Shown here: positions 11,353 to 22,692 of the stretch, in pieces
How positions within the stretch are numbered: the stretch's first letter is position 1
Layout: each line of letters opens with the position of its first letter
Assembly: GCA_037903355.1 (NCBI GenBank)
Contig: JBAJFE010000014.1
Location: 6,014,001 to 6,078,000, forward strand
DNA length: 64,000 nt
Direction of reading: 5' to 3'
From: Trichuris trichiura
Lineage: Eukaryota; Nematoda; Enoplea; Trichinellida; Trichuridae
Position numbers and translations under genes: made by a program
Notes under the pieces: generated by a model
What the model saw: only the letters and a program-made list of their open reading frames with translations
The model's database searches: none
What the model was told of the DNA's origin: nothing

Positions 11353-12197
11353 TTTATTGCAAAAGCGCGTTAGTGTGGCTCCCGTAGATGGAGCTTGTCT
11401 TTTCATTTCGCTGCCGAATGGCATGCTGGATGAATTTGTTTATACTGTTTGTTTTTATTTCCTCATAAGTTATTCGGCTTTGCGAAAGTCAAGCCTTCTT
11501 TGTAGTCACTTGAGCCCCCACGCAGTTTTCAATTTTATCTTGAAAGTATCGAAATAGTGTTTTTGAACAACAGTTGCAGCAGCCTATCGTGAAAATAGTA
11601 GTAATTTTGCCGACTTCATTTTCATTTCATGTTGAGTGTCTATGCAGATGTATTTGTATCATTGGTACATAGTCGAGTAGAGCCAGCTTCTGGCTTGTTA
11701 TTGGAAGTTAGTATCCCTTTACAAAAAACCATATGAAGGGATTAAAGTATTCACACTGCAATTTTAATTGGATTATGCAAGCATTACACTATATCTTTGA
11801 TAGATTCGTTAGGCCTTTTTACATCTGTGCCCCGCAAGAGACTTTACCGGCTACTGCTAGCCGCGGCACAGTAAACCATCGTGTCGATGGGTGATCAGGT
11901 TACCGATTACCGCGATGGCAAATTATAATGGGCTGTTTGATCAGGGACGCTCCAGACCTCTCAATAATATGACACTTTCTTTACGTATCTGCTGTTTCAG
12001 TTTTCTCTTCACGCAGGAAGAACGAAAGCGCATGTCTTAAGTTTAGATATAGGCTTAGGGAGCCTACAAGAAGTATTAACAGGCTTTCAGTTTACGCACA
12101 GAGGCTATAAACCGCAGCGCTTGTCTTAAGTTCCGGTTAAAGCTAAGACAGACTACTTTTTTCTTCTTTTTTTCTGTTTTTTTCTCTTCTTCGTAAC
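11353..12197. other. Intergenic, nothing recognised
   Basis: The 3' flank of arginine kinase followed by AT-rich sequence with a pyrimidine-rich run near 12150-12200. No gene or repeat family was recognised. Confidence 0.5.
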
Positions 12198-12357
12198 GGG
12201 TTTTTAAATTTCTTTTTGAAAACTTTTACGATTTCTAACCCGTTTTTTTATATAACGTTTATTGTTATAACGTTATATGAAACGCTGTATGAAAAAACAA
12301 TAGACGTTATATAAAAACAGGGATAATTTTTACTGTAAAAGTTTTTTTAAATGGGCA
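12198..12357. repeat. Short AT-rich palindromic repeat (MITE-like)
   Basis: Arms at about 12198-12262 and 12299-12356 are imperfect inverted copies sharing TTTATATAACGT and AACTTTTAC blocks around a 36-base centre. No target duplication or family was assigned. Confidence 0.55.
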
Positions 12358-12635
12358 GACTACTGGCACTTTTGGTAAATTTTCGGTTCACCCGAAACAC
12401 TATCAGCATGAGCGAACTGGTTTACCACAAGCACCTGCGAACGTTGCAGCAGTTCAATGTGCGCAAACATAAAATAGGTACACTCGGCCCTCGTGATCCG
12501 CGGATTCTATACAACGCGGTTTGTTCGGCGTGAAATAGCAACGTCATCTTTTACATGGCAGTACACGAGATATAGCCCTGAACAGTCGTGACTGGCTGCT
12601 GGAAGCGTTTGAAGGAAGACAAAGTCAGTGAATGA

Positions 12636-13088
12636 GAGGACTTAGGTGCCATCGATGAGGAGGTCATAAACTTAGTGAATACTGCCAAGGAGTTAGGAGG
12701 TGATTTCTCTGACATGATAGAAGACGACATCAGGGAGCACATAGAAGATTGTGGAGAACCGTTCACCAACAAGGAACTCGAGGAACTGATACAATCACCT
12801 ACGGGTAGTGACGACGACGTTATGGAAGATACAGGAGCTTAAACACCCTCGGATTGGACGCTGCGAAAGCTTGCCAGTATTTTCTGGCAAGCTCAGGTCC
12901 TAAAGGATATGATTGCTGAATACAGTCCATCCATGGAACGTGGAATCATGGTTACACGAGGAATAACGGCTTCGTTGAAGCCGCCACAAGATTTATTCGA
13001 TAAAGCGAAGAAAAAGGAGAGACAGCTCCTTTCAAAAATGTTTTTAAATAAAGCTCCGACAGCTGCGGAGCCTAACATTTTAAGGTGA
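12636..13088 (+). pseudogene. Tigger/pogo transposase C-terminal fossil
   Basis: One frame with an internal stop (TAA near 12839) reads an acidic stretch with EDCGEPFTNKELEELIQS, then a basic tail with MIAEYSPSMERG and FDKAKKKERQLLSKMF. That order, an acidic NEELTxxDLxEL-like block followed by a DPxxERxxKVxRxI-like helix, is the usual C-terminus of Tigger transposases. No DDE core was found upstream. Sequence around 12490-12525 and 13590-13660 shares the ATAACGCGG/CCGCGGAT theme typical of such ends. Confidence 0.65.
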
Positions 13089-13671
13089 GAATTTTCGCTA
13101 CCAACAAGTTCAGGAAACCATAGGGCTGCCTGACTTCCAGGGGATCTGCACCCACCTACAGAAAGCGGGTAAATTGATACATGCTGGCCCAAAACATCTC
13201 TGCTGTAGACGTTTTGCTGTATGTGGATGTGTTCTGTGTAATGTTCACTATTCCTGCTTAAGTGCCTATGTATTTTAAATTTCCCCTGCTCTGTACCCAT
13301 TCCGCGCACCAGTACATCGCTTAGCTCATTAAAGCAAGGCGTTTCCCTCTAGTTTAGAGAAAGAGCATCTTACTTTCATCCATTCTTGTATCTAACGGCC
13401 TGGACTCCGATGGCTGGCCCCATTGGACAAGCGCAGTCACATTGAAGTCTTTATTTCATAGCTAGATTCCGTAGTACCAAGCTTCGAAGGATCAATAGGT
13501 ATGATAACTGTTCCGGAAAAAATTCAAGGGGGCAGGACGAAATATGCGGCTAGAATATAAGCTATTTGGCCTTTTATAGGGTATCCTATATAACGCGGAT
13601 TCAGCTTAATGCGGTGAAACGCTCAAAATTTTGGACGAATCAACCGCGGATAACTAGGGCGAGTGCAGACA
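13089..13671. other. Tigger-like terminal debris
   Basis: Contains TATAACGCGGATTCAG and ACCGCGGATAACTAG near 13590-13655, resembling pogo/Tigger terminal sequence. The rest is unassigned. Confidence 0.4.
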
Positions 13672-13679
13672 GGCTAAAT

Positions 13680-14125
13680 CAGTGATTCTCACGGTGGGGC
13701 ATGTGCCCCACCGGGGGGCCCACATCGCCAAGGGGGCACTCTTGAGCTGCGGGAGACACATGCCCCACCTAGGCCATCGTGTTGAAGCGCATAGGAAGGT
13801 ATGCCCTGCGGGTCAGGTATTGCGCCTACTACATAAGAGAAAGCTGCATGCCGTTGGGCCCTGCAGTTCGGATTGGCTGGAATGGAGAACCAGGAAAGGG
13901 GGCAGTCGGCTCGGAGATGAGAACGTAAGAGTATTGAACACACTGTGGGGGAAACGCTTTCCCAACATAACTTCGTGCAGCACCTACATTATGATGTCCC
14001 GGCCACCCCCGTCCTCCCTTCTAGCTAATCAGCACGCTCTGAATTGACCAATCAGAATTGGGTGACCCAAACCCTCCGAATGGTTCACAGGGGGACCCTG
14101 GAAACCTTAATTTTGAGAAACATTC
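13680..14125. mobile_element. Non-autonomous hAT element (446 bp)
   Basis: Flanked by an exact 8-bp duplication GGCTAAAT (13672-13679 and 14126-14133). The left end CAGTGATTCTCACGG and the right end (reverse complement GAATGTTTCTCAAAA) resemble hAT terminal repeats. It has no transposase. The G-rich inner part contains GTGCCCC/GGGGC blocks. Confidence 0.82.
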
Positions 14126-14133
14126 GGCTAAAT

Positions 14134-15000
14134 GAATACGTAAAAGAGATAAACAGGATTGCATCATAGAGGAATATGTGTACGAACAGTTAGGTCGGTT
14201 AGCATCGTATCGAGACATCAGATGCCCGCACAAGCAGGCCTGATGTCGGTGGAGCACATCCTCCTTCTACAAATACTCTACGGCTGCACTTTCTTGTCTG
14301 CGAAGGAATGGACAGTCGTGTACGCTGTCCATTGAGGGGAAGCAGGTTTCGCGTTGTTACTTCGTGCCCTTCTGCTGCAAGTGTTCGCGCCACGCTAAAC
14401 AACAACCGCTGTAATTTTTTGCAAGTGAAACCCTAATGTCCGTCTTTATACCACTGAGCGACAAGCTGAAGAACTGTGGACCGCCTGATCTGATCTAATG
14501 AGTCGGGCTGCTTCAGTAGTGCGATGACCCTACCGGCCCGCGACCTATTGCGTAAGTGCTTGCCCAGAAGCTAGTGCGTGGCACAGATGCGAAACAGCTG
14601 ATTTACTGACAGTGGGTACTTATCAAAATAACGTAATGGAACCTCCTATACTCCGAAACATGAGACGAAGAAACAGCATTTAAGAATTTTGAATTGGAAA
14701 GTTCAAACGACCTCCCTGTTCAGCCGCTTCGGTGAGAAAGAATCTAAGAATATATAAATGCAACAGGCCTCTGGATTATGATGGAATTACGTTCTTAAAA
14801 TTTTATTGAAAGTTAAGATTGTCGATAAGCGTAATATTGAACATTGTAGCAAAGGGAAGCCTATCTTAATCATGCTCAAAACACTTGCAGTGGCCTGTCC
14901 AACAGCATTCATCCAAAAAGCCTTCTCTGATTTTGTTTTTATGGTTTCAAGCCATCCACCAGTGAGTATGACGTAAAAACGTTATCTGCCCACAGAAATT
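14134..15000. other. Intergenic, nothing recognised
   Basis: Only short frames without recognisable domains. Confidence 0.4.
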
Positions 15001-15044
15001 AATAAGCGTAGCTTTCGAGACTGACCACATCTCGTCATCAGCGC
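15001..15044 (-). ncRNA. Hammerhead-ribozyme-like motif, solo relic
   Basis: The minus strand reads CTGATGA (15041-15035), then a CGAGA / TCTCG helix II, then GAAA and AGC-TAC-GCT as a three-pair helix III. The upstream GTAAAAACGTTAT resembles the arm of the palindrome at 47720-48165, so this is probably an old single copy of that family. Helix I pairing is not evident, so activity is doubtful. Confidence 0.5.
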
Positions 15045-15938
15045 GTTGGAAAGACTCCTTCACGACGAGCTGTGTTTATGCAAAGGCTATACGGTGTGAA
15101 AGACTTGATCGAGGAAGTAACCCATTTAATAAAAAAAACGTGTAATCCTTTGCAATAGACGAGTATGTTTTCATGTTCTGCGGGGGAAATTATTTATTTG
15201 CTTATTATGCAGCATCTTTTCATCGCTTTCAGGACTGTCCCTGTTCATTTGTCAGCGAGATAGCGACTTGCGTTAGGAAAGAAACTGAGGCTTTCGTAGT
15301 ACAAGCCGCCGTTTGGCTGACGACGTAAAAAGCTGGTTCCGAAAACTAAGAAAATAACAAATTGCTTTTCTTTTTACAAAACTATTATTTCCTTAAATAA
15401 ACCCCATGCGAAGAACTACACATTCATTACAAGAAATTATAGATTTAAGAGACCTGACACTACTAATAATGAAATCCCGTTTAGCGTAACGGTTTCTAGT
15501 TTTAGTGACGATCTGATACCATTGGTAAAATTAAACGTGCGATTGGGTAATACCCATTTGGAGAAAAACAGCTTCTCCTCCATCTCACTGACGATAGAAC
15601 TAGAGCATTCTGAAAGCTCTGAAATAAAGTTGAGTGCATTGGTCCTGTATACAACAATGTATCTTAATAATCGCTCATCCATCCGCTTGTACAGCAGTTG
15701 TTTCGTTTAATTACAGATAACAACATAGACAAAAAACGGGAAAAGTCGTAGATCTACCGAACCATTCAAGATTTCTGTGACTTTTAGACCGTCGTGATGG
15801 TTAATGGGCCGGTTTTATCTTATGTGCAGAACTGCTGATCTTTCAAAAGGAGAAATTGCTTTCACTGTATCACGCACGTGCTACAAAGGGCGCGGGGCAC
15901 TTGGATCCGTGCGGAGCTACTGAGGAGTTCGCTGCTGT
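15045..15938. other. Intergenic, nothing recognised
   Basis: Two overlapping antiparallel frames near 15437-15710 have no homology that I recognise and no splice context. Confidence 0.4.
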
Positions 15939-16012
15939 TGCCGTCGCAATCGTAGGGTCAAACTTTGGAGGTCTGTCTCCGTAGGTAACGCTTAACCCCT
16001 TGAGCTATCGGC
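15939..16012 (-). other. tRNA-like sequence, possible SINE head
   Basis: The 74-base minus strand starts GCCGATAGCTCAAGGGGTTA, a fair internal A box, and has GTTTGACCC in the B-box position. Outer bases GCCG/CGGC pair, but the anticodon arm does not fold well. It could be a decayed tRNA or a tRNA-derived SINE. Confidence 0.3.
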
Positions 16013-16530
16013 AAAGGTACATCCGCCAATGTTGTATGCTCAGCAAGTGCACTTGGTCCACGTGAGCAGGCATGTTAAACCAGCGATCTGGAGAACGCAT
16101 TTACCTCCTGCTGTTGCGTAAAATTCACAAACGTGTATACACACACATATGGCTCTGACAAAAGATATTTCAAAAAATAATTGAGTATTCCTTGGTAAAT
16201 GATCATTTTGAACAGTCGTAATTCTTGTACAACTTATGTGTCACTATTGCATAGAAGTCTATCTTGTCGCCTAAAACTTCGTTTTTTCTTTTGTTACGCT
16301 ACTTCATTACCCTGCATTCACGTAAGTGGCTAGCCACTAAATCATTTGTATGCACACTGGAAGTTTCTGAGTTTAAGTAGTGAAAACATTCTGCAGTAAT
16401 TTTTATTATATGACTGCAATTACTTGTTATGTGTGATCTTCATGACAACACAAATATAACCCTTTGGCCCTCGCGGGACTTTCAGTTTGACATGCATGCC
16501 ACAGGCTAAACCTGGGTATTAGTCAAAAGG
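16013..16530. other. Intergenic, nothing recognised
   Basis: AT-rich; no gene or repeat recognised. Confidence 0.4.
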
Positions 16531-16579
16531 TACAAGGGATGTTCGGAAAGTTCCCGGAAAGATGGTGCAATGTTTAGCA

Positions 16580-17016
16580 CAGGGGTGTGGAACCTTTTTG
16601 CTGCCGCGGGCCGTACAGAATACTCGACCGAAAAACATAGTCTGCTTTATTTCCACTTATGTTCATTTAAGTCACCCCTCGAACAAAGCGATAAGGAGAG
16701 ATAAGAATAATAATTTGGACCTCAATGGTCCACGCTACTGACGCGCACACTGATGCCGCCTACTGCTTGCCTCTGAAGACTAACAACATCGGTTTGTCGA
16801 CAGAGAGCCGAGAGCAAGGCAGCCTTCCTAGCCAGGCTGACGCGCCCTGCTTGTTATACGCAGGATTTCTGCCATTACTAGGATTCACATACAACAAGTT
16901 TATCGCATTATGAAAAATAAGCTCTTACAGTCACATTTAACTGATCACGCATGCATGTGCGGTTGCCTCAGCGGGTGGAAAGGAATGCTTTGCGGGCCGG
17001 ACGTTTCCCACCCCTG
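16580..17016. mobile_element. Non-autonomous hAT (437 bp) inside mariner copy 1
   Basis: Ends CAGGGGTGTGGAACC and, reversed, CAGGGGTGGGAAACG. It is flanked by GTTTAGCA and GTTTAACA (7 of 8 match). Mariner copy 2 runs through the same point without it, an empty site. Confidence 0.88.
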
Positions 17017-17158
17017 GTTTAACAGGATGGCAACTGATGCGCCAAAATATGCTTAATCTTATCTCCATAATTTTCGGGCTTGTGCGGAGGGGTAGCCTTA
17101 TCCGACGCTGCGCCGGTATGGTACAAGCTCATCCTAAAGCAATCGTTTTCTTCGTGAC

Positions 17159-18209
17159 ATGGAAAATCTTCGTTTTGAGGTCAGTGCTAACATTAAATTT
17201 TTATCCAAGCTTGGTTGGCAGCCGGGGAGGATTATTCAATCATTGCAGCAGGTTTACGGAAGTACTGCACCATCTAAATCGGTTGTCTATGAGTCGATAA
17301 GCCGTTTCAAAGAGGGTAGAGGCCATCGAAGACGACCGGAGAGCGGGAAGGCCAGCAACAGCAACGAGCGAAGGAGCCGTGGCCCTTGTCCGGAACCTAG
17401 TGAAAGGAGACCGCGAAATTACCATCAGAAGGATCGCTAGAACAGCTGGGATCTCGTTCCATTCAGCATTTGGAATACTGCATGAAACCCTTGGTCTGAA
17501 GAAGCTTTCAGCTCGGTGGGTCCTGAAAGCGTTGCGCGAAGAACAGCTGGTTCGACGCGTTAACCTTTCTCGGGAACTTTGAACGAAGATTAAAGCAAAT
17601 GAGACCAGGTTTTTCGACCGTATAGTCACGGGAGATGAAACGTGAATCTACCAATATGACCCCGAGAGTAAGATCTATTCCAAGCAGTGGTCACTGAGGG
17701 GGTCGGCTGGTCTAGTCAAGTTCAAAGCGGAGCGGTCGGCTACAAAGTTTATGGCGACCATATTCTGCGACTCGTTCGCAGTAATTCTGACTAACTTTCG
17801 CGAAGGAAAGCGAACAGTCACTACTAGTTATTACAAAGCAGTATTGCAAAAATTAAAGACGGTACTGGCAAGAAAACAGCGTGGCAACTTGCACCTCGAT
17901 GTCCTTTTCTATCACGGTAACGCGCCGGCTCATTCGTCAAGGACTGTGAAGACTGTTTCTCGCGAATTTCGTTCAGATGTCATTCCACAGCCACCCAGTC
18001 CAGATCTTGCCCCGTCAGATTTCTTCCTCTTCCTAAAGCTGAAAGAACATTTAAAAGGCAGGCCCTTAGAGTCAGTGGATGACGTGAAACGCGCCGTCTC
18101 GACTTGGTACAATACACATCCCCCGAGATTCTACAAGGAAGGATTGCGGAGGTGGACGTACCGTCTGCAAAAGTGCCCAGAGGTTGATGGAAGATACGTT
18201 GAGAAGTAA
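17159..18209 (+). pseudogene. mariner transposase, copy 1
   Basis: The N-terminal helix-turn-helix region (MENLRF... IIQSLQQVYGS) runs from 17159, shifts frame before 17379, and continues as the linker and catalytic core to the stop at 18209. The first catalytic D is in GDET, followed at once by TGA where the family has W. The second is G instead of D (HGNAPAHSS). The third, APSDFFLF, is kept. It cannot be active. Confidence 0.92.
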
Positions 18210-18275
18210 GTTTGATATCATTGCAAATAAAATTTTTATTTAATTTCTCCGGGAACTTTTCGAATAACCCTCGTA

Positions 18276-18924
18276 TGTACACCCTATTTTCACAGGAATG
18301 ACTGCGGTAAGGGGCTGGTATTTCAAAAGGAATGCCAGCCGTTCTTTAATAATGAAAAGCTGTTTTTCTGCTTAAAAATTCTAAAGACCGTGAATATTGT
18401 AATTCATGTGCGGCGTAAACACGCTTGATAGTACTGGACACTAGGTTTTCAGCTACGGCTTTTCGCCACACTTTTCGCTTTAGTGACGACTTCAAGCCGT
18501 TGGAACCACATAACACTTGGATAACATTAACACATATCATAAAACCAAAAGGTAATTACAGGGAACTGGAGCTATATTCAAGGAACATCTTCAGTCACTT
18601 GAACCTACTATGGTCATGGCTCAAGCGGTAAAGGCAATAGCACTGGTAAAGCATGCTTCACAGTGCCGAAGCATTTCTAAAGTACTGAATCTTGTGGGGA
18701 TTTAAAAAGTTTAATATTCCAACAGTTCCAAGTCATCACTAATGGGAAAAGTGAAATTCAACTTCCGCTTTTGTATCAGTCTTATCAGGGACAGACTGTT
18801 TGCGTTCATTCTCTAGCAGTTGGTTAGCAAACAAAAACAACTCTTTTCTGATCATATTTCGTAAGTTCAAAACAAATTCATCATGACTGAAAGAAGAGGT
18901 TAGTAATCTTTAAAAACTTATTCC
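18276..18924. other. Intergenic, nothing recognised
   Basis: Lies between the mariner copy and the carrier gene's 3' end. No recognisable gene. Confidence 0.4.
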
Positions 18925-18930
18925 TTTATT
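18925..18930 (-). terminator. Poly(A) signal of the SLC25A19 gene
   Basis: AATAAA on the minus strand, 75 bases past the stop codon. Confidence 0.6.
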
Positions 18931-19004
18931 TTTCACTTATACCTCTTCGCTAAAAATGGTACACACACATTACCTTCATAAGTGCATATACAGACGCTCG
19001 CATA

Positions 19005-21925
19005 TTATTTGCCCATACTTTGGTGAAAAACTTTCAGAAAATAACATGCTTGTTCATAACACAAGAAGCCGCTGGAGCTTACTACAGCAGCTTTCAACAT
19101 TGTGGGCGCAAATCCTTTGTAGAAACCTAGAAGGGAGCCTCAAAACTGTCGTTCAGTGAAAATTAGCTTACTTGAAAAGCCTTCTTCCGCAATGATACGT
19201 ACGATGCAGTGAAGGAAACCACTGTACCGCCCTGTCTTTCCAAACGAACTGCGTGCTTGTTCGAACCCAATTACCTAAAAGCAAAACGAAATACCCCCAA
19301 GTACAGCAACATTCCCTAAGATGTGAAAGTACATTTTAAGATCCTGTTCGCGATTCGTTACAGAAAAAATAAACATTACAACGTGAAGTGCCTTTATATG
19401 TTTTAGTTCTGATAAAATAACTAGCTTGCTTATGCAAATGTTACCTGTAGTCTTTTCTTCAATAAATCAAGTGGGCATATCAATGCTTTGGCAGCAACTC
19501 CGGCAACTCCACCGCTGACAAAACTTTTAAACCCACCTAAGCAGCGCCCTCTGTATATGAAAGCTTTATCTTAAAGAATGGTTACTTACCGGAACTGCGA
19601 TTCTTAAGGCTACTTGGCAGGACATCATTCCAAAGGTTTAACGCAAAATCGTAGAAAAGAAAAACGAAACCTTAAAGTAACACAGCTCAAAAAAGTTGAC
19701 AGAAAACAACGCTCTACCCGTATACGGGGCAACTTGGAGAACGGTTGGGACGAAGCCGCGATATAAGCCACGGAATCCGTCACTGCGTAGGATCGAGTAT
19801 GCTGCATGACGAGTATGCTTATAAAACTGAATTTAAAAAATACCTTGAGATTGTAACAATGATGAAAATGATTTCAATTAAAAGTGTACCTTTGGCTCGC
19901 CTTGTGCAACCAAACGGGTTCTTACAACATCAAGCGGTAGCGAAGCAACAGTGGCTAATGTTCCAGCAGTAGCCCCGCATAAAAAGTTTATTGGCAACTG
20001 ATCGTATCTCTCTTGGCCTATCACTGAAGGAATGCGTCGATAACTTTGCTCTGTCAGAAATTCGTAGGAGACAAACTGCATAGGTAGGACTATGATAGTT
20101 TCAAGTCAACCACATGTTCTCACCTGTACTAAAGTGAACAGTATGGATAAACCCTGGGCTGGTACATGCCCTTTCCATAGGGAAGAAACCCCCTCCTCTT
20201 TCACAATCGTTGAAAAAGCTTGCCAAACGCCACGATATTTGCTTTTCTCACTTGCTCTTCTTATCGGCTCCAATTGCAGCTGTAAATGGCCAAAGTAGTG
20301 CGATAACACTACATCACTTACGAAAAGAAAATATGCAATGTTAGTTGGTTCCCTTCTTAGGAACAATGAATTTATACTGAAAGATTAGAGTAGGAGACCT
20401 GAAAATCGCTGTCTAGAGATAGTTCTAAAAGTTTAGGGATGGCTGCGGTAAGAAAAATAGTCATAGGGCTTTTCTGGCATCCTTCTCTGCCCTAGCTGGC
20501 GAACCTGCTAGCTATCCTGTTCTATCCTAAGGCTAAACGTAAGGTAAAGTATGAACTTCATGTTTTCTGCTTTAAGTTTAGGTAATAGCAGAACCATTCC
20601 CTCTTCACTGCTCCATAATGTTGATCCGCGCGATTTCAGTACGACATATGTTGGCTGTTGCGCAAGAGAAACGGCAAACGCAGCGAGCAGATAGGGAAGG
20701 GAACCCTGGCACTTGGGAAGAGCCTTCAGTGGGGCTGAGCGATGGATTTTAAGAATAGCTGATAAAGACAAAAACAGTGAACCAATCACGCTCAGTAGCA
20801 GCCTGATCAGCCATAGGGCCAGTATTACACAACGGATAGACGCACTGAACAATGCCATGCGCTTACTACAGAACTTTGAAAACGGGGTTTCTTGGTACGG
20901 GAACAAATGTTTTCATAATGAAGAAGTTTATTACGGATAATTCCCGTTTGTTCTGTATATGTAGAAGAACTCCGGAGCTTACAGGTCATTCGAGACCCGT
21001 CATCAGCGGTCTTAGGTTGTTGATATGATTCATGGCAGCGAGTGCCCTAAGGTTTCTGAGGATTTTAAAGCGGGCGTTTTTAAAGCTTTCCGTTCGTAAG
21101 TTCTGGCATCTGAGTCTGTCAGCGCTGATGACGGGTCTCGAATGACCTGAAAGCTCCGGAGCTCTTCTACATATACAGAACAAACGGGAATTATCCGTAA
21201 TAAACTTCTTAGTACAGAACTTATCTTTTCCGACGCATCATGTTCTCGTGCATCGCTTCTTTTTTGTCACAGAAACGGCAATCCTGCCTTCTGGGCATGT
21301 TTCTGGAGAATTACAGAATCACGTCTAAGCGGAACGACATCTGCCGTTAAAAATGAGGCAGTGTCACATTTGTTTTTGAAACGTTTTGATTACTTATTGG
21401 TGAGTGTGTAATTGTGAAGACATAAACCTAACCATTTTGAATGGTTCGGCGGTCTGGTTGGTAGTAAATTGCTCTGATTGGCAATAAACTTACGATTCTA
21501 GACTCAGCAAGCACCAACAAACCAAGTTATAGTGAGCCGTTTCAATAGCAGATACGCAACCGGATTATACACCTTTATCAATAAAAACAAAGGAGATTAC
21601 GTTGACCACTAATCTTCACAAGACGTTTCTAAAATGCCACCTCATCAAAATATTGCGATGGAATAATAAAAAAAGCTTATTCTAAAACTCATGCTTCACA
21701 ACCATCAATTCATCATTGATCTCCTTCGGCTTTTACTAGTAAACGTCAAAACTTTTATACTTTTGCGGAACATCGGATAGCTACACAAACCTGAAATCGA
21801 ATTTTCAAAACGTCGAAAGGTTGAGACAATGCACGAGCAAAGACTCCACTAGCACAACCAGCGATACTATGATCAAGCGCCGATAATCTTTCGTTCCGTT
21901 TCGTCGACGGGTTAAACCCGACCAT
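19005..21925 (-). CDS. SLC25A19: Mitochondrial thiamine pyrophosphate carrier
   Basis: Inner-membrane carrier that brings thiamine pyrophosphate into the matrix. Eight minus-strand exons (21925-21791, 20279-20124, 20075-19890, 19826-19718, 19670-19590, 19536-19445, 19274-19172, 19126-19005) total 984 nt, 327 residues, the normal size, with all phases closing. The three carrier repeats show QPFDVLKIRFQ (about residue 34), LPLDVVRTR (about 98) and CPLDLLKKRLQ. SLC25A19 hallmarks are MVGFNPS at the start, SSLWKGHVPAQGLSI, LVAQGEPK, and IGFEQARSSFG after the third repeat. The start is the ATG at 21925 matching family MVG. Intron 1 is 1.5 kb and carries the ribozyme palindrome at 20877-21212; the other introns are under 180 nt. 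Exon 5 (81 nt) is the least certain. Confidence 0.94.
20877..21212. mobile_element. Palindromic hammerhead-bearing element in SLC25A19 intron 1
   Basis: Flanked by the 10-bp duplication TACAGAACTT (20867-20876 and 21213-21222). Arms of about 90 bases (20921-21011 and 21118-21210) are near-perfect inverted copies. Left of the left arm another 44 bases (from TGAAAACGGGGTTTCTTGG) form the full family terminus; the right arm stops short of it. Both arms carry the ribozyme-like motif facing outward, with a loop of about 105 bases between. Confidence 0.85.
21123..21164 (+). ncRNA. Hammerhead ribozyme motif, right arm
   Basis: CTGATGA (21125-21131), helix II CGGGTC/GACCTG with a TCGAAT loop, then GAAAGCTCCGGAGCTC: a six-pair loopless helix III and C at the position before cleavage, predicted after 21164. 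One base (C) lies between CTGATGA and the paired part of helix II. Helix I pairing is weak. The left-arm copy (20968-21009, minus) has GTAA instead of GAAA. Confidence 0.6.
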
Positions 21926-22692
21926 CGCGGCTTTGCTCCTTTAAGTATCCACGGAAGACAGTCAGAGAATCTTGCACTATCTGCATAACAAACAAAATAT
22001 CGCTCTACTAGCAAAGAAAAAAGCTTAAGTCAAGCAGTCGACTGCATTACGCTCTTCCATTTCTAGAATGCCGAACTACAGAGCCTAACTAAACTTAGGT
22101 ATACTTGTTCGCCTAGCGCATTAGTTTTATGCTTCCTGCAGCAATGCAAACACCTATCTGAATTCATCCTTTCTGATGCACCGTTCTATTCCATTTTCAT
22201 TTCCCGTTTGAACAAACGTCAAAATACAACGGAAATAGTAAAAAAGTATTCTTGAACTACTGTATTGAAAACGACACTTTTCCCGACGAGCGCGCATAAA
22301 CGAATAATGAAATTACGGAAATTCGACCAGAGAACTTTTTGCTTTGTGAAGCTTTCAGGAACCGTCTTCGTTAGGCATTCTTGAAATCTAATAATTTTAC
22401 GGAACATTGGTGATAAACATAGCTGCAACATTAAACAGAAGTTTTTGTTAAACCACTTAAAAATGACCAAACACAGTCATTGCTTCCTAGCAGTATTATT
22501 GGATCTTTCCTATTAACAGCCACCAGTCATACTGTAACTTTGCAGAAACAGAAAAAAAATGCAGGTCCCTATGATACAACTTTATCCTCGCTTCCGATTG
22601 TCACTTGTCGAGGCTTCTCGGAGTCAGCACTAACCTTTATTAGCAAGCCTGTTAGGCAGACTTGCCAGAGCCTATTTAACGCTTGTCTTGTC
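21926..22692. other. Upstream of SLC25A19, nothing recognised
   Basis: Likely holds the carrier promoter. No gene or known repeat seen. Confidence 0.4.

Larger units (their letters stand above)
16533..18273 (+). mobile_element. mariner element, copy 1, with nested hAT
   Basis: TA dinucleotides flank it (16531-16532 and 18274-18275). The left end CAAGGGATGTTCGGAAAGTT and the reverse complement of the right end (CGAGGGTTATTCGAAAAGTT) form the terminal inverted repeat. Its 1741 bp include a 437-bp hAT insertion; without it the length is about 1.3 kb, normal for mariner. Confidence 0.93.

Noticed and set aside
20508..20906. 132-residue minus-strand frame with hydrophobic stretches
   Set aside because: Lies inside SLC25A19 intron 1 and overlaps the start of the ribozyme element; no family resemblance.
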